From positions 555,107-619,106 of the forward strand of contig NZ_JAACJR010000008.1 in NCBI RefSeq assembly GCF_009939225.1: a stretch of DNA of 64,000 bases. Direction: 5' to 3'. Of this stretch, positions 17,283-25,887 are shown piece after piece (within the stretch, counting starts at the first letter, position 1; each line of letters starts with the position of its first letter). This stretch comes from Sediminibacterium soli (lineage in GTDB: Bacteria; Bacteroidota; Bacteroidia; Chitinophagales; Chitinophagaceae). The notes under the pieces were generated by a model. That model was not told the origin of the DNA. It saw nothing but the letters and a program-made list of their open reading frames with translations, and searched no databases. The position numbers and the translations under genes are program-made.

Positions 17283-18470
17283 CTATTCCTGCATTTTTCT
17301 CGCAATCCCCCATTCCAGTCCGCGCAGCTCGGCCAGTCCTCTTAGCCTCCCTATGGCGGAGTAGCCGGGGTTTGTTTTCTTGTTAAGGTCATCCAGCATC
17401 TGGTGCCCATGATCGGGACGCATCGGTATGGCAGTTTCCCGTTGCTGCATACCCTTTACCACTTCCTTCATTACCGCGTACATGTCAACATCTCCTTCGA
17501 GGTGATTGGCCTCGTAAAAATTGCCTTCCGCATCGCGCTGCGTGCTGCGCAGGTGAAGAAAATGGATGCGTTCGCTCAACCGCTTCGCCATTCCCGGAAG
17601 ATCGTTATCGGCACGAACGCCGAAGGAACCGGTGCAGAAGCAAAGTCCGTTCGACGCAGAGGGAACCGCCGCAAACAGCGCATTCACATCCGCCTCCGTG
17701 CTCACCACACGCGGCAATCCCAGGATAGGATAAGGCGGATCGTCGGGATGGATCGCCATCTTTACCCCTTCCGATTCTGCAACGGGGATGATCTGCTGCA
17801 GGAAAAAGACCAGGTTGCTTCTCAGTTTTTCCGCGTCGATGCCTTCATAGGCGCCGAGCGCCGCAGCAAACTGCCCGAGTGTAAAACTTTCTTCACTGCC
17901 CGGCAGACCGGCAATGATATTTCTCTGCAACAGTGTTTTCTGCTGATCGCTCATGGAGGCAAATTTTTCCTTTGCTTTCTTAAGCTGTTCCGGCGTATAC
18001 GCCGCTTCGGCCCCCGCGCGCTGCAGCATCAGCACATCAAATGCAATGAACTCGATCTTGTCGAAGCGAAGCGCTTTGGAACCGTCATCCACGGTATAAC
18101 TCAGATCCGTTCTTGTCCAGTCGAGCACCGGCATAAAATTGTAGGTAACCGTTTTTACCCCGCATGCCGCCAGGTTGCGAATAGACTGCTGGTAGTTGGC
18201 GATGTACTGCAGGTACTCGCCGCGCTGGGTTTTGATATGCTCATGCACGGGTATACTCTCCACCACATCCCAGCTGAGCCCGCCGGCTTCCACCTCCTGT
18301 TTTCTTTTCCTGATCTCTTCAACGGTCCATACCGTGCCGTTGGGTATATGATGCAGGGCCGTTACAACGCCTGTACAACCTGCCTGCCGGATATCGGCCA
18401 GGCTAACCGGGTCGTTCGGACCATACCAGCGCATGGTCTGCACCAGCGAGAAAAAAGTATTGTTTGTCAT
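17283..18470 (-). CDS. uxuA: Mannonate dehydratase
   Basis: Converts D-mannonate to 2-keto-3-deoxy-D-gluconate in glucuronate catabolism. The 395-residue product matches the usual UxuA length (about 394) and has the N-terminal [28 protein letters not shown] and C-terminal [12 protein letters not shown] segments of this xylose-isomerase-like TIM-barrel family. The start is the ATG at 18468-18470; a TTG two codons upstream is less likely. No other hexuronate genes are adjacent, so it is a solitary uxuA. It is divergent from the SMP-30-like gene. Confidence 0.93.
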   Translation of the reverse strand: MTNNTFFSLVQTMRWYGPNDPVSLADIRQAGCTGVVTALHHIPNGTVWTVEEIRKRKQEVEAGGLSWDVVESIPVHEHIKTQRGEYLQYIANYQQSIRNLAACGVKTVTYNFMPVLDWTRTDLSYTVDDGSKALRFDKIEFIAFDVLMLQRAGAEAAYTPEQLKKAKEKFASMSDQQKTLLQRNIIAGLPGSEESFTLGQFAAALGAYEGIDAEKLRSNLVFFLQQIIPVAESEGVKMAIHPDDPPYPILGLPRVVSTEADVNALFAAVPSASNGLCFCTGSFGVRADNDLPGMAKRLSERIHFLHLRSTQRDAEGNFYEANHLEGDVDMYAVMKEVVKGMQQRETAIPMRPDHGHQMLDDLNKKTNPGYSAIGRLRGLAELRGLEWGIARKMQE

Positions 18471-18618
18471 AGTCAAAATTGGCTGCTAAGATAAAGGCAA
18501 AGCCAAACACCGGGAATCGGTCGAACAGGATTTCTACGAAAATGATTTCGCTTTTTACTATGCCGCAACCCGGCTATTTTGTATTTTCCCTGTCCAATCA
18601 CCAACAAAATCCATTCAT

Positions 18619-19443
18619 ATGAAACGGTTCGTTTGTTTTCTCAGCATCTGTTTTGTCCTGCCTGTCTGCCTGCCGGCACAGCACAAACTTGAAAAACTCT
18701 GGCAAACGGACACGATCGTTGCCATACCGGAATCGGTGCTGCCCGATCCTGCCAACCATATCCTGTACGTATCGCTGATCGACGGCAGCCCCTGGGAAGC
18801 AGACGGCAAAGGCGGTATCGGCAAACTCAGTACCGATGGCAAACAGTACAATGGCAGCTGGATCACCGGACTTAACGCCCCGAAAGGTCTGGGCAAACAC
18901 GGTAACCGCCTGTATGTAGCCGATATCTCTGAAGTGGTGGTGATAGACATCGCCAAAGGCGTGGTGGAAAAAAAGATCGCCATTCCGGGTGCCACCGGAC
19001 TGAACGATATTACTGTAGACGGCAACGGTGTGGTATATGTTTCCGATTCAAGAAAGGGGAATATCCACCGTATCGAGAACGATATGCCTTCTGTTTATCT
19101 CGACAACAAACCGGGTGTAAACGGTTTAAAGGCGATCGGCAGCGATCTCTATATCTTCAATGGCAAAAAATTTGAAAAAGCCGATGTCAATAAACTCATC
19201 ACCCCCATTCTGGAGCTGGATGCCGGCGGCGATGGTATCGAACCCGTGGGCAATGGTGATTTTATCCTGACGATTTGGGGAGGTTATATCTATTATGCGC
19301 GTCCCGACGGACAAAAAGAGCTGTTGCTCGACACGCATCTAGAAAAAAAGAACACCGCCGATATCGGGTACGATGCCGCTAAAAAGATCGTATATGTTCC
19401 CACTTTCAATGCCAAGATGATCGTTGCGTATAAATTACTGTAA
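18619..19443 (+). CDS. Secreted SMP-30/gluconolactonase-like beta-propeller
   Basis: Exported protein, 274 residues, with signal peptide (about 1-20, ending LPAQ). The rest reads as a six-bladed beta-propeller of the SMP-30/NHL type: repeated strands such as NRLYVADISEVVVIDI, GVVYVSDSRKGNIHRI and KKIVYVPTFNAKMIVAYKL. Members are lactonases or ligand-binding propellers; the calcium-site residues cannot be assigned with confidence, so activity is unproven. ATG at 18619 in the 148-bp spacer divergent from uxuA. Confidence 0.72.
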   Translation: MKRFVCFLSICFVLPVCLPAQHKLEKLWQTDTIVAIPESVLPDPANHILYVSLIDGSPWEADGKGGIGKLSTDGKQYNGSWITGLNAPKGLGKHGNRLYVADISEVVVIDIAKGVVEKKIAIPGATGLNDITVDGNGVVYVSDSRKGNIHRIENDMPSVYLDNKPGVNGLKAIGSDLYIFNGKKFEKADVNKLITPILELDAGGDGIEPVGNGDFILTIWGGYIYYARPDGQKELLLDTHLEKKNTADIGYDAAKKIVYVPTFNAKMIVAYKLL

Positions 19444-19448
19444 TGATA

Positions 19449-19530
19449 TATGGAAGGCTGATCAGTTGACCTGTTGACCGGATGAAGCGCAGACAGCGAA
19501 TCGCCGGTCAGCAAGGCAACCCATCAACCT
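19449..19530. repeat. Word repeat (family H), imperfect inverted repeat between convergent genes
   Basis: GGCTGATCAGTTGACCTGTT...(19456-19481) is the imperfect reverse complement of 19504-19529 (about 20 of 26 positions). It lies between the propeller gene stop and the histidine kinase stop and may act as a two-way terminator. Confidence 0.5.
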
Positions 19531-19548
19531 TTTGCACTGCACGCATAT

Positions 19549-21579
19549 TCATTCGCCTGTTAAGGGATACTCGAGGCAAAAAGTGGTTCCTTCATTCTCC
19601 GCACTGGTATACGTGATGTGTCCGCCGGTTTCGCGCACCAGTTGGGATACGATCGAAAGACCCAGCCCGTAAGAAGGTTCACCGTAAGTGCCCATCCTTT
19701 TGAAGGAAGAAGCCTCATCCAGCAGTGCATTGCGTTTGTCTTCGGGTATGCCGATACCGTGGTCGATGATACATATCCGCAGCCTGTCATCCTGTTCCTC
19801 CATTTCGATTTTGATCTCTGCCCCATGCGGACTGAATTTAATGGCATTGTCGAGCAGGTTGTGAAAGATGCGCTGCAGTTTTTCGCGGTCCGATATCAGC
19901 TGCACCGGCAATGAATGCAGCGTCAGCGACTGCTGTTTTTCCGCAGCGCGGTAACGGAGTACGCCCACCGCATCCTGCAGCACTTCTGCAATGTCAACGG
20001 TTTCCTGTTTGCCTGCCGTTTCCCTGGCGCGGCCTTCGAGCAGTTCGTTGATCAGGGATTGAGAACTGGTGCCCGCCTTGATGATCATGTCCAGCACTTC
20101 GTGCCGCATCTCCGGTTCTACCTGGTCCTGCCTGAGCATTTTGGCAAGTGTGGTAATGGATCCCACAGGACTGCGCAGGTCATGTGCCACGATATGCATC
20201 AGTTGCCGTTTGTCGCGCCGCATCTGCTCCAGTTTCTCCAGTGTTTCCAGCAATGCGGCGTTCTTATCGGAAATATTCTTGTTAAGTTCATTCAGCGTGC
20301 CGATGCTTCTGCGGCTGCGCAGGTAATAAAACCATAGCAACCCGATGATCACCAGCAGCATGGCCAACCCGAAGGCGCCCAGTACCAGGTAGTCGTTCTT
20401 ACGCCGGTTATCGTTTTCGAGCTGGTACTGGCGGCCCACCTGTTCCAGTGCATTGCCCACCGAAATCAGCGGGTTGGATATGGCGGGCATCAGTATCGAA
20501 TCGTTGTATCGGTTGTATTCTAACAGGTACCGGTATGCCTGGCCCGAATCTTTCCGTGCTGCGGCATACTGTGTGCGCAGATCCAGGTAACGGCCCTTGA
20601 GTTCCGACCTGGGAAACGCCTTGCGGATCTCGTCTATTTTCGCCATCATCGGTGCCACACTGTCTGTTTTCCCTTCCGCCAGGTACAGACCGGCCAGTTT
20701 CACCATCGTATACCCTGCATCTTCCAGTATGTATCCCGGGCGGCTGTTGTAGGCAATGCTTTTTCTGAAAAGCGCCTTTGCTTCTTCGGTGCGTCCCAGT
20801 CTTGCCGCCACATCGCCCTGGTTACCGTAAACAACGGCCTTGGCTATCTCCATAAACGCCCTGCGTCCCGGAAACCTGTTCTCGTTACTGTCGATAAACA
20901 CCAGCGCCTTACGGTAATAGGTCTCGGCGCTGTCGAGCCAGTTGATCCGGCTGTACATGATACCGATATTATCATAATTGGCCTGTATGGCGGCAAACCG
21001 CCAGAAAGAACTGTCCTGGCAGTTGTGGTACTCTGTAACGATAACCTTATAAAAATCCGCGGCTTCCTTAAAACGGCGCAGCCGGAAGCATACGGAAGCC
21101 AGCCTGGCTGTATAGGTGGGCAACAGGCAGGGATTGTTTTTTTTCAGCACCAGCTGTTTGGCCCGGAAGAAAAGGGTAAAAGCTTCGTCGTATCTGCGGA
21201 GACCGGTGAAAATATCGCCCCGCTGAAGGATGGCTTCGAGGTACTCCTCGCTTTCAAGACCTGCGTTTTCCGCCAGCGGCAGCAGCGAATCGGAGTAGCG
21301 CAGCGCCCTGGTAGAATTGCCGGTATTGGTTTGTGCATAGTTGGCCAGCAGGTAAAACCGCTCCCGCTCATCGCCCGGTGTTCTTCCCGGGAGCGACCGG
21401 TATACGGAATCGATTACCCGTTCAGCCAGCATACTGTCTTTTGGCTGAAACGACCGCTCTCCCAGCAACGTGGTGATCCTGTTGCCGGATACATTTTTTC
21501 CGGCGCGATCCTTACAGGCTGATATCCCACATACGAGAACGGCAAGCAATAGTAGTAAACACAAACCCCCCGGGCGCAT
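19549..21579 (-). CDS. TPR-containing sensor histidine kinase
   Basis: Membrane sensor kinase, 676 residues. A signal sequence with a possible lipobox (GISAC, Cys22) is followed by a periplasmic region of TPR-like helices (about 70-360), a TM helix (about 397-420), a coiled coil, and a cytoplasmic kinase. The HisKA phospho-acceptor is His466 in MHIVAHDLRSPVGS; the HATPase shows the N box NLLDNAIKFSPHG, G1 DHGIGIPED and G2 SYGLGLSIV. No response regulator gene is adjacent, so the partner is elsewhere. It is a single gene with no neighbour on the same strand within 80 bp. Confidence 0.92.
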   Translation of the reverse strand: MRPGGLCLLLLLAVLVCGISACKDRAGKNVSGNRITTLLGERSFQPKDSMLAERVIDSVYRSLPGRTPGDERERFYLLANYAQTNTGNSTRALRYSDSLLPLAENAGLESEEYLEAILQRGDIFTGLRRYDEAFTLFFRAKQLVLKKNNPCLLPTYTARLASVCFRLRRFKEAADFYKVIVTEYHNCQDSSFWRFAAIQANYDNIGIMYSRINWLDSAETYYRKALVFIDSNENRFPGRRAFMEIAKAVVYGNQGDVAARLGRTEEAKALFRKSIAYNSRPGYILEDAGYTMVKLAGLYLAEGKTDSVAPMMAKIDEIRKAFPRSELKGRYLDLRTQYAAARKDSGQAYRYLLEYNRYNDSILMPAISNPLISVGNALEQVGRQYQLENDNRRKNDYLVLGAFGLAMLLVIIGLLWFYYLRSRRSIGTLNELNKNISDKNAALLETLEKLEQMRRDKRQLMHIVAHDLRSPVGSITTLAKMLRQDQVEPEMRHEVLDMIIKAGTSSQSLINELLEGRARETAGKQETVDIAEVLQDAVGVLRYRAAEKQQSLTLHSLPVQLISDREKLQRIFHNLLDNAIKFSPHGAEIKIEMEEQDDRLRICIIDHGIGIPEDKRNALLDEASSFKRMGTYGEPSYGLGLSIVSQLVRETGGHITYTSAENEGTTFCLEYPLTGE

Positions 21580-21668
21580 ACCCTAAGATACGGACTATCG
21601 TTTGCAGGAAAAAGTCGATTTCGGGAAGCAGGGGCCGGCGGTGACGGGTGTTAATCGTTTTGATGGGG

Positions 21669-22247
21669 TTAGTCGGCGTACCGTATTTTGATCACCAGTT
21701 TCTTAACCGGCTTGTTGCCGCCCGGGGTGATATTGGGCCGGTGCGCGTCGGAAGGGAAGAAAAGAAAGAAGGTACCGGGTACGGAATGCTCCATACTGCC
21801 TTCTGCCGTATAATTGGCCACGTCTTTTTTCTCATCGTATTCTTTGGTGACAACGGCTTTACTCACCGGGCAAACACCAATGATCTCCTCTCCTGAAATG
21901 ATGTACTGCAGGTCGATGTATTTACGGTGTGATTCCCAGCTGGTTTTATCCAGGTCTTTGGAAGGATCCTCAGTTACCGATGCATATACGTTATTGCTGT
22001 CTATCGGGTATTTTCCTTTTGCCAGGTTTACCATGTCGTGGTTTTTCATAAAGGCAAATGCCGCATCCCAGCAGGCTTTGTTGCGCTGGTATTGTTGCCG
22101 GAACACCTCCAGGTTGGTGGCCCGGTGCGGCATCAGCGCCAGTCCGTTCGCCCACTCTTTTTTTGCCACCCATGCGCCGGCATCCTGGGCGATGGCCGCG
22201 GTTACCGTTATACAGACTGCGAAAAGGACAGATATGCTTTTTTTCAT
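21669..22247 (-). CDS. YhcH/YjgK/YiaL-family (DUF386) protein with signal peptide
   Basis: Product of 192 residues: signal peptide (about 1-20, ending AIAQ), then a cupin-like DUF386 domain with WESHRKYIDLQYIISGEE (about 101-118) and FFLFFPSDAHRPNI (about 158-171), which carry the family's candidate metal-binding residues. The family is linked to sugar handling (EbgC, sialic acid YhcH), possibly as anomerase or isomerase. It sits 58 bases after the L-fucose dehydrogenase-like gene, as the last gene of the fucose operon. The export signal is unusual because typical members are cytoplasmic. Confidence 0.82.
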   Translation of the reverse strand: MKKSISVLFAVCITVTAAIAQDAGAWVAKKEWANGLALMPHRATNLEVFRQQYQRNKACWDAAFAFMKNHDMVNLAKGKYPIDSNNVYASVTEDPSKDLDKTSWESHRKYIDLQYIISGEEIIGVCPVSKAVVTKEYDEKKDVANYTAEGSMEHSVPGTFFLFFPSDAHRPNITPGGNKPVKKLVIKIRYAD

Positions 22248-22305
22248 AAGATCGTATTATGTCTGCAAGGTAGCGGAAAACCTGGTTGATGAAAAGGCCC
22301 GGGCA

Positions 22306-23085
22306 TTACAAAGCCCTGTCGAGGTGCACATACCCGCCATCAACATGGATCAGCTGGCCGGTTGTATGCGAAGAACGCTCCGATAACAGGAAAGCCACCA
22401 TATGGGCAATCTCCTCTTTGGTGGTAAACCTTTTCTCATAAGGGATCTTCGCGGTAATACTGTTCAGCTTACCCTCCGGATCGGGGAAACTGCGTATCCA
22501 GTTTTCGTATAAAGGCGTATAACATTCGGCAACGATCACCGCATTTACACGGATATGATAAGGCAGTAATTCCACGGCCCATTCCCTGGTCAGCGCATTC
22601 CGGCCGCCGTTGGCTGCGGCATAGGCAGAGGTGTTACCCTGTCCTGTTTCCGCCGTCTTCGAGCTGATATTGACAATGGCTCCCTTCGTTTCCTTTAAAT
22701 ACGGCAGCGCATAATGCGCCATCAGGTAATAGTGCACCAGATTCTTATGCAGGCTTTCCATGAAACGGTTGTAATTACCCAGCTCCAGGCCCACCCCATC
22801 ATTCACTCCTGCATTGTTCACCAGTCCGTCTATCCTGCCAAATGCCTGTACCGTTTGCCGCACGGCGTTCCCGCACTGTTCGGGAACAGAAAGTTCGGCC
22901 GCCACCTGGAATGCCTTACCGCCGGCGCCGGTTATCTGCGATACGGTATGCAGGTTATCGGCTTCGTTCCTTCCAACGATAACCACCGTTGCGCCCTCGG
23001 CCGCCAGTACCTGGCTGATGCCCTCGCCGATGCCCTTGGCACCGCCGGTTACGATAATCACTTTACCCGAAAGCTGTAAATCCAT
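22306..23085 (-). CDS. SDR oxidoreductase, probable L-fucose dehydrogenase
   Basis: Short-chain dehydrogenase, 259 residues, with the NAD(P)-binding TGGAKGIG (13-20), NNAG (90-93), Ser141/Ser142, and Tyr155. The catalytic YxxxK lysine is replaced: the sequence reads SAYAAANGGRNAL with Asn159; the codon (AAC) is clear. By context and the segments REWAVELL and AECYTPLYENWI it matches L-fucose 1-dehydrogenase-like SDRs that start the oxidative pathway (L-fucose to L-fuconolactone). It lies 9 bases downstream of the lactonase-like gene. Family is certain; activity with Asn at the Lys position is open. Confidence 0.78.
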   Translation of the reverse strand: MDLQLSGKVIIVTGGAKGIGEGISQVLAAEGATVVIVGRNEADNLHTVSQITGAGGKAFQVAAELSVPEQCGNAVRQTVQAFGRIDGLVNNAGVNDGVGLELGNYNRFMESLHKNLVHYYLMAHYALPYLKETKGAIVNISSKTAETGQGNTSAYAAANGGRNALTREWAVELLPYHIRVNAVIVAECYTPLYENWIRSFPDPEGKLNSITAKIPYEKRFTTKEEIAHMVAFLLSERSSHTTGQLIHVDGGYVHLDRAL

Positions 23086-23094
23086 ATAGCTGTT

Positions 23095-23907
23095 TTATAA
23101 ATGATAAAATTGAACGGCGTTCGCCCCCAGTATCTTTTCCTGTTCGGCTGCGCTGTAATAGTTACGGATAATATCAACCGATTGGCCATAGCTGGCGGCC
23201 ACAAGACAAACGGGCCAGTCTGAACCGTATATCAGCCTGTCTGTTCCAAATGCTTCTGTTACCACATCCAGGTAGGGAACCAGGTCGGCCTGCCGCCAGT
23301 TATGCCAGTCTGCCTCAGTTACCATACCGGATACCTTGCAGTGAACATTCGGATAAGCCGCAATGGCGCGCAGCTGTTTTGCCCATTCGTCTGTTTTTCC
23401 CGAGCGGATTTCCGGTTTGGCCAGGTGATCGATCACAAAAGCCTGCTGCGGAAATGCGGCAACCAGTTCCTTCACCGCGGTAAGATGCCTGGGGTATACC
23501 AGTATATCGTAGGTGAATGCATATTTATGCAAACAGCCGATACCGTGTACAAACGATCTCTCCAGCATAAACTCCGGCGCCTCTCCCTGCAATATGTGGC
23601 GAAACCCTTTTATATGCGGGTGTTGCCGGTAACCGGCCAGCTTTTCTTCTATGTTTGCTGCACGCAGGTTAACCCAGCCCACTACACCCCTGATAAAATC
23701 GTACCGGTTTGCAAAATCCAGGAGATAGTCCGTTTCTGCTTCCGACTGGTTGGCCTGCACGGCAACGCATCCGTCTATACCGCTTTGCTGCAACAGGGGC
23801 AGGAGATCCGCCGGGGTAAAATCACGTCTGATCACCGACATTTCATCGCTGATCCATTCCATACCGGCATGGTATTGCCAGAAGTGCTGGTGTGCATCAA
23901 TGCGCAT
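23095..23907 (-). CDS. Amidohydrolase-family L-fuconolactonase
   Basis: Cytoplasmic amidohydrolase-2 family protein, 270 residues, starting MRIDAHQHFWQYH with the metal-binding HxH, and carrying VIDHLAKPEI and IYGSDWPVC near the C-terminus, all typical of COG3618 sugar lactonases. In the operon it would hydrolyse L-fuconolactone to L-fuconate. Its ATG overlaps the end of the FAH-hydrolase gene by 11 bases, supporting co-translation. Confidence 0.87.
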   Translation of the reverse strand: MRIDAHQHFWQYHAGMEWISDEMSVIRRDFTPADLLPLLQQSGIDGCVAVQANQSEAETDYLLDFANRYDFIRGVVGWVNLRAANIEEKLAGYRQHPHIKGFRHILQGEAPEFMLERSFVHGIGCLHKYAFTYDILVYPRHLTAVKELVAAFPQQAFVIDHLAKPEIRSGKTDEWAKQLRAIAAYPNVHCKVSGMVTEADWHNWRQADLVPYLDVVTEAFGTDRLIYGSDWPVCLVAASYGQSVDIIRNYYSAAEQEKILGANAVQFYHL

Positions 23908-24754
23908 GGTAGGCGATCACTTTTTGTTTGGAGCTGCCAAGACCGTCGATACCCAGTTCCATTTCATCACCCGGTTTCAGGTACACCGGCGGGTTAAAGC
24001 CGAGGCCTACGCCGCTGGGCGTTCCTGTGGAGATAACATCGCCGGGCAGCAAGGTCATGAACTTACTGATATACGCGACCATCTGCGGAACATTGAATAC
24101 AAAATCGTTTGTATTGCCGTCCTGCACCGTTTTCCCGTTCAGTTTCAGCCATAGCCGCAGGTTGTGTACGTTGGCGATCTCGTCTTTGGTCACCAGCCAG
24201 GGGCCCAGCGGCGCAAATGTATCGCAGCCCTTGCCCTTGTCCCAGGTACCGCCTCGCTCCAGCTGAAATTCGCGTTCGCTGATATCGTTGTGCAGGCAGT
24301 AGCCCGCCACATGGTCCATGGCATCGGCCTCGCTCACATAGCTCGCTTTTTTGCCGATAACGATGCACAACTCCACTTCCCAGTCGGTTTTCACCGAGTC
24401 GCGCGGTATCATCACGGGGTCGTTGGGACCCGAGAGCGCCGTTGTGGATTTCAGGAAAATGATCGGCTCTTTCGGAACGGGCGCATTGGTCTCTTTTGCA
24501 TGCTGTACATAGTTCAGTCCTATGCAAACGATCTTGGAAGGCCTGGCGATCGGCGAACCCAAACGTATGCCCGGGTCTGCCAGGGGTAATGCTTCCCTGT
24601 TGCTGTTTATAAATGCAGCGAGGCGTTCCAGGCCATCACCGGCAAAAAAAGATTCGTTGTAGTCTTCACCAAAACCCGAGGTGTCGCGCACCTGTTCATC
24701 GATCAGCACACCTGTTTTTTCTTTTCCGGGTTCTCCAAAACGTACCAGTTTCAT
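23897..24754 (-). CDS. FAH-family hydrolase, probable 2,4-diketo-3-deoxy-L-fuconate hydrolase
   Basis: Fumarylacetoacetase-family protein of 285 residues. It begins MKLVRFGEPGKEKTGVLID and contains KIVCIGLNYVQHAKE, the metal-binding DWEVELCIVIGK and YCLHNDISEREFQ, and STGTPSGVGLG. Family members cleave beta-diketo acids; with these neighbours the likely product is pyruvate plus L-lactate from 2,4-diketo-3-deoxy-L-fuconate. Overlaps the lactonase start by 11 bases and follows the SDR gene by 5 bases. Confidence 0.86.
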   Translation of the reverse strand: MKLVRFGEPGKEKTGVLIDEQVRDTSGFGEDYNESFFAGDGLERLAAFINSNREALPLADPGIRLGSPIARPSKIVCIGLNYVQHAKETNAPVPKEPIIFLKSTTALSGPNDPVMIPRDSVKTDWEVELCIVIGKKASYVSEADAMDHVAGYCLHNDISEREFQLERGGTWDKGKGCDTFAPLGPWLVTKDEIANVHNLRLWLKLNGKTVQDGNTNDFVFNVPQMVAYISKFMTLLPGDVISTGTPSGVGLGFNPPVYLKPGDEMELGIDGLGSSKQKVIAYHAH

Positions 24755-24759
24755 ATCGA

Positions 24760-25524
24760 TCAGTTATTAAGTTTAATAAATCCACCGTCTATCGGGTAAT
24801 CGTTTCCGGTGATAAAGCCGGCTTCCGCGCTGCAAAGGTACAGGGCCAGACCCGCCACTTCCTCGGTGGAAGCCATACGGCCGATGGGTTGCGATTGCGA
24901 CAGTTTTTCAAACATCTCCGCTTCCCGGCCGGGATAATTCTTTGCCAGAAACCCGTCTACAAAAGGAGTATGCACCCGCGCCGGCGAGATGGAATTGCAG
25001 CGGATATGATCCTGCAGGTAGTCTTTCGCCACGCTCATGGTCATGGACAATACCGCACCCTTGCTCATACTGTAGGCAAATCTATCCGGTATGCCCACCA
25101 GCGCCGCTATGGAGGCAATATTGAGTATTGCACCGCCGCCGCGGTGCTGCAGTACGGGAATACCCGCGTGCAGGGCGTTATAGGTTCCTTTTACGTTGAT
25201 GGTATAGATCCGGTCAAAATCCTGCTCCGATGTAGTGCCTGCTTTGCCGATATGCGCCACACCGGCGCTGTTCACCAGTATGTCAAAACCGCCGATCAGA
25301 TCGAATACGGTTTTTACGCGCAGCTGGTCGCTGATATCGCAGTGATGTGCCGTGGCGGTATGCCCTTCTGCCCGCAGTGTATCTGCGGTTACGCCGGCAG
25401 CTTTTTCATCGAGATCGAGTATATGAACCGCTGCGCCCCGGCGGGCAAACAATACCGCAATGGCTTTACCGATACCGCTGCCGCCTCCAGTGATCACGGC
25501 TGTTTTATTTTGTAATGAGAACAT
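24760..25524 (-). CDS. SDR oxidoreductase, probable 2-keto-3-deoxy-L-fuconate dehydrogenase
   Basis: Short-chain dehydrogenase, 254 residues, with TGGGSGIG (12-19), NSAG (85-88) and an intact catalytic set Ser138, Tyr151, Lys155 (YSMSKGA). Asp37 in ILDLDEK after beta-2 suggests NAD preference. In the non-phosphorylative L-fucose pathway this step oxidises 2-keto-3-deoxy-L-fuconate to the 2,4-diketo compound, the substrate of the next gene's product. Assignment rests on family plus operon order. Confidence 0.83.
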   Translation of the reverse strand: MFSLQNKTAVITGGGSGIGKAIAVLFARRGAAVHILDLDEKAAGVTADTLRAEGHTATAHHCDISDQLRVKTVFDLIGGFDILVNSAGVAHIGKAGTTSEQDFDRIYTINVKGTYNALHAGIPVLQHRGGGAILNIASIAALVGIPDRFAYSMSKGAVLSMTMSVAKDYLQDHIRCNSISPARVHTPFVDGFLAKNYPGREAEMFEKLSQSQPIGRMASTEEVAGLALYLCSAEAGFITGNDYPIDGGFIKLNN

Positions 25525-25533
25525 AGTTATCGG

Positions 25534-25887
25534 TTATTGCCCGCCCTGTGCGGGACGGTTTGTTTCGAATATTTTTTCCATCAGCACCCATTTTTCGCCG
25601 GGTTGGGCAAACGGCAGGGCCTGCTGAAAACGCCACATCAGTTTTTCCCATTCCTGCACTTCCTGGCTGGCGGCATCTGCCAGCGCTTTTTTTTCAAAGC
25701 TGAAAGCATCGTTCACCTCCATGATCATAAACAGGCGGTTGCCTGCCTGGTATATCTGCATGTGTTCGATACCCGAAGCATGAATGCTTTCGAGGATACC
25801 GGGCCATACCTGTTCGTGCCAGCGTCTGTATTCGGCCATAAGTGCTGCATCATTAACCAGGTCCAGTGCAAAACAATACCTACGCAT
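25534..25887 (-). CDS. L-rhamnose/L-fucose mutarotase-like protein (RhaM/DUF718 family)
   Basis: Small cytoplasmic protein of 117 residues with an alpha/beta ferredoxin-like fold. Features are the N-terminal YCFALDLVNDAALMAEYRRW, HEQVWPGILESIHASGI and MQIYQAGNRLFMIMEV segments with a conserved His and Trp. It would speed anomer exchange of an incoming 6-deoxyhexose, here most likely L-fucose. Its start overlaps the end of fucP by 8 bases. Confidence 0.88.
   Translation of the reverse strand: MRRYCFALDLVNDAALMAEYRRWHEQVWPGILESIHASGIEHMQIYQAGNRLFMIMEVNDAFSFEKKALADAASQEVQEWEKLMWRFQQALPFAQPGEKWVLMEKIFETNRPAQGGQ

Noticed and set aside
17283..18470. UxuA as part of the fucose operon
   Set aside because: It is 3.2 kb beyond the operon end with a histidine kinase and propeller gene between, and its family acts on D-mannonate.
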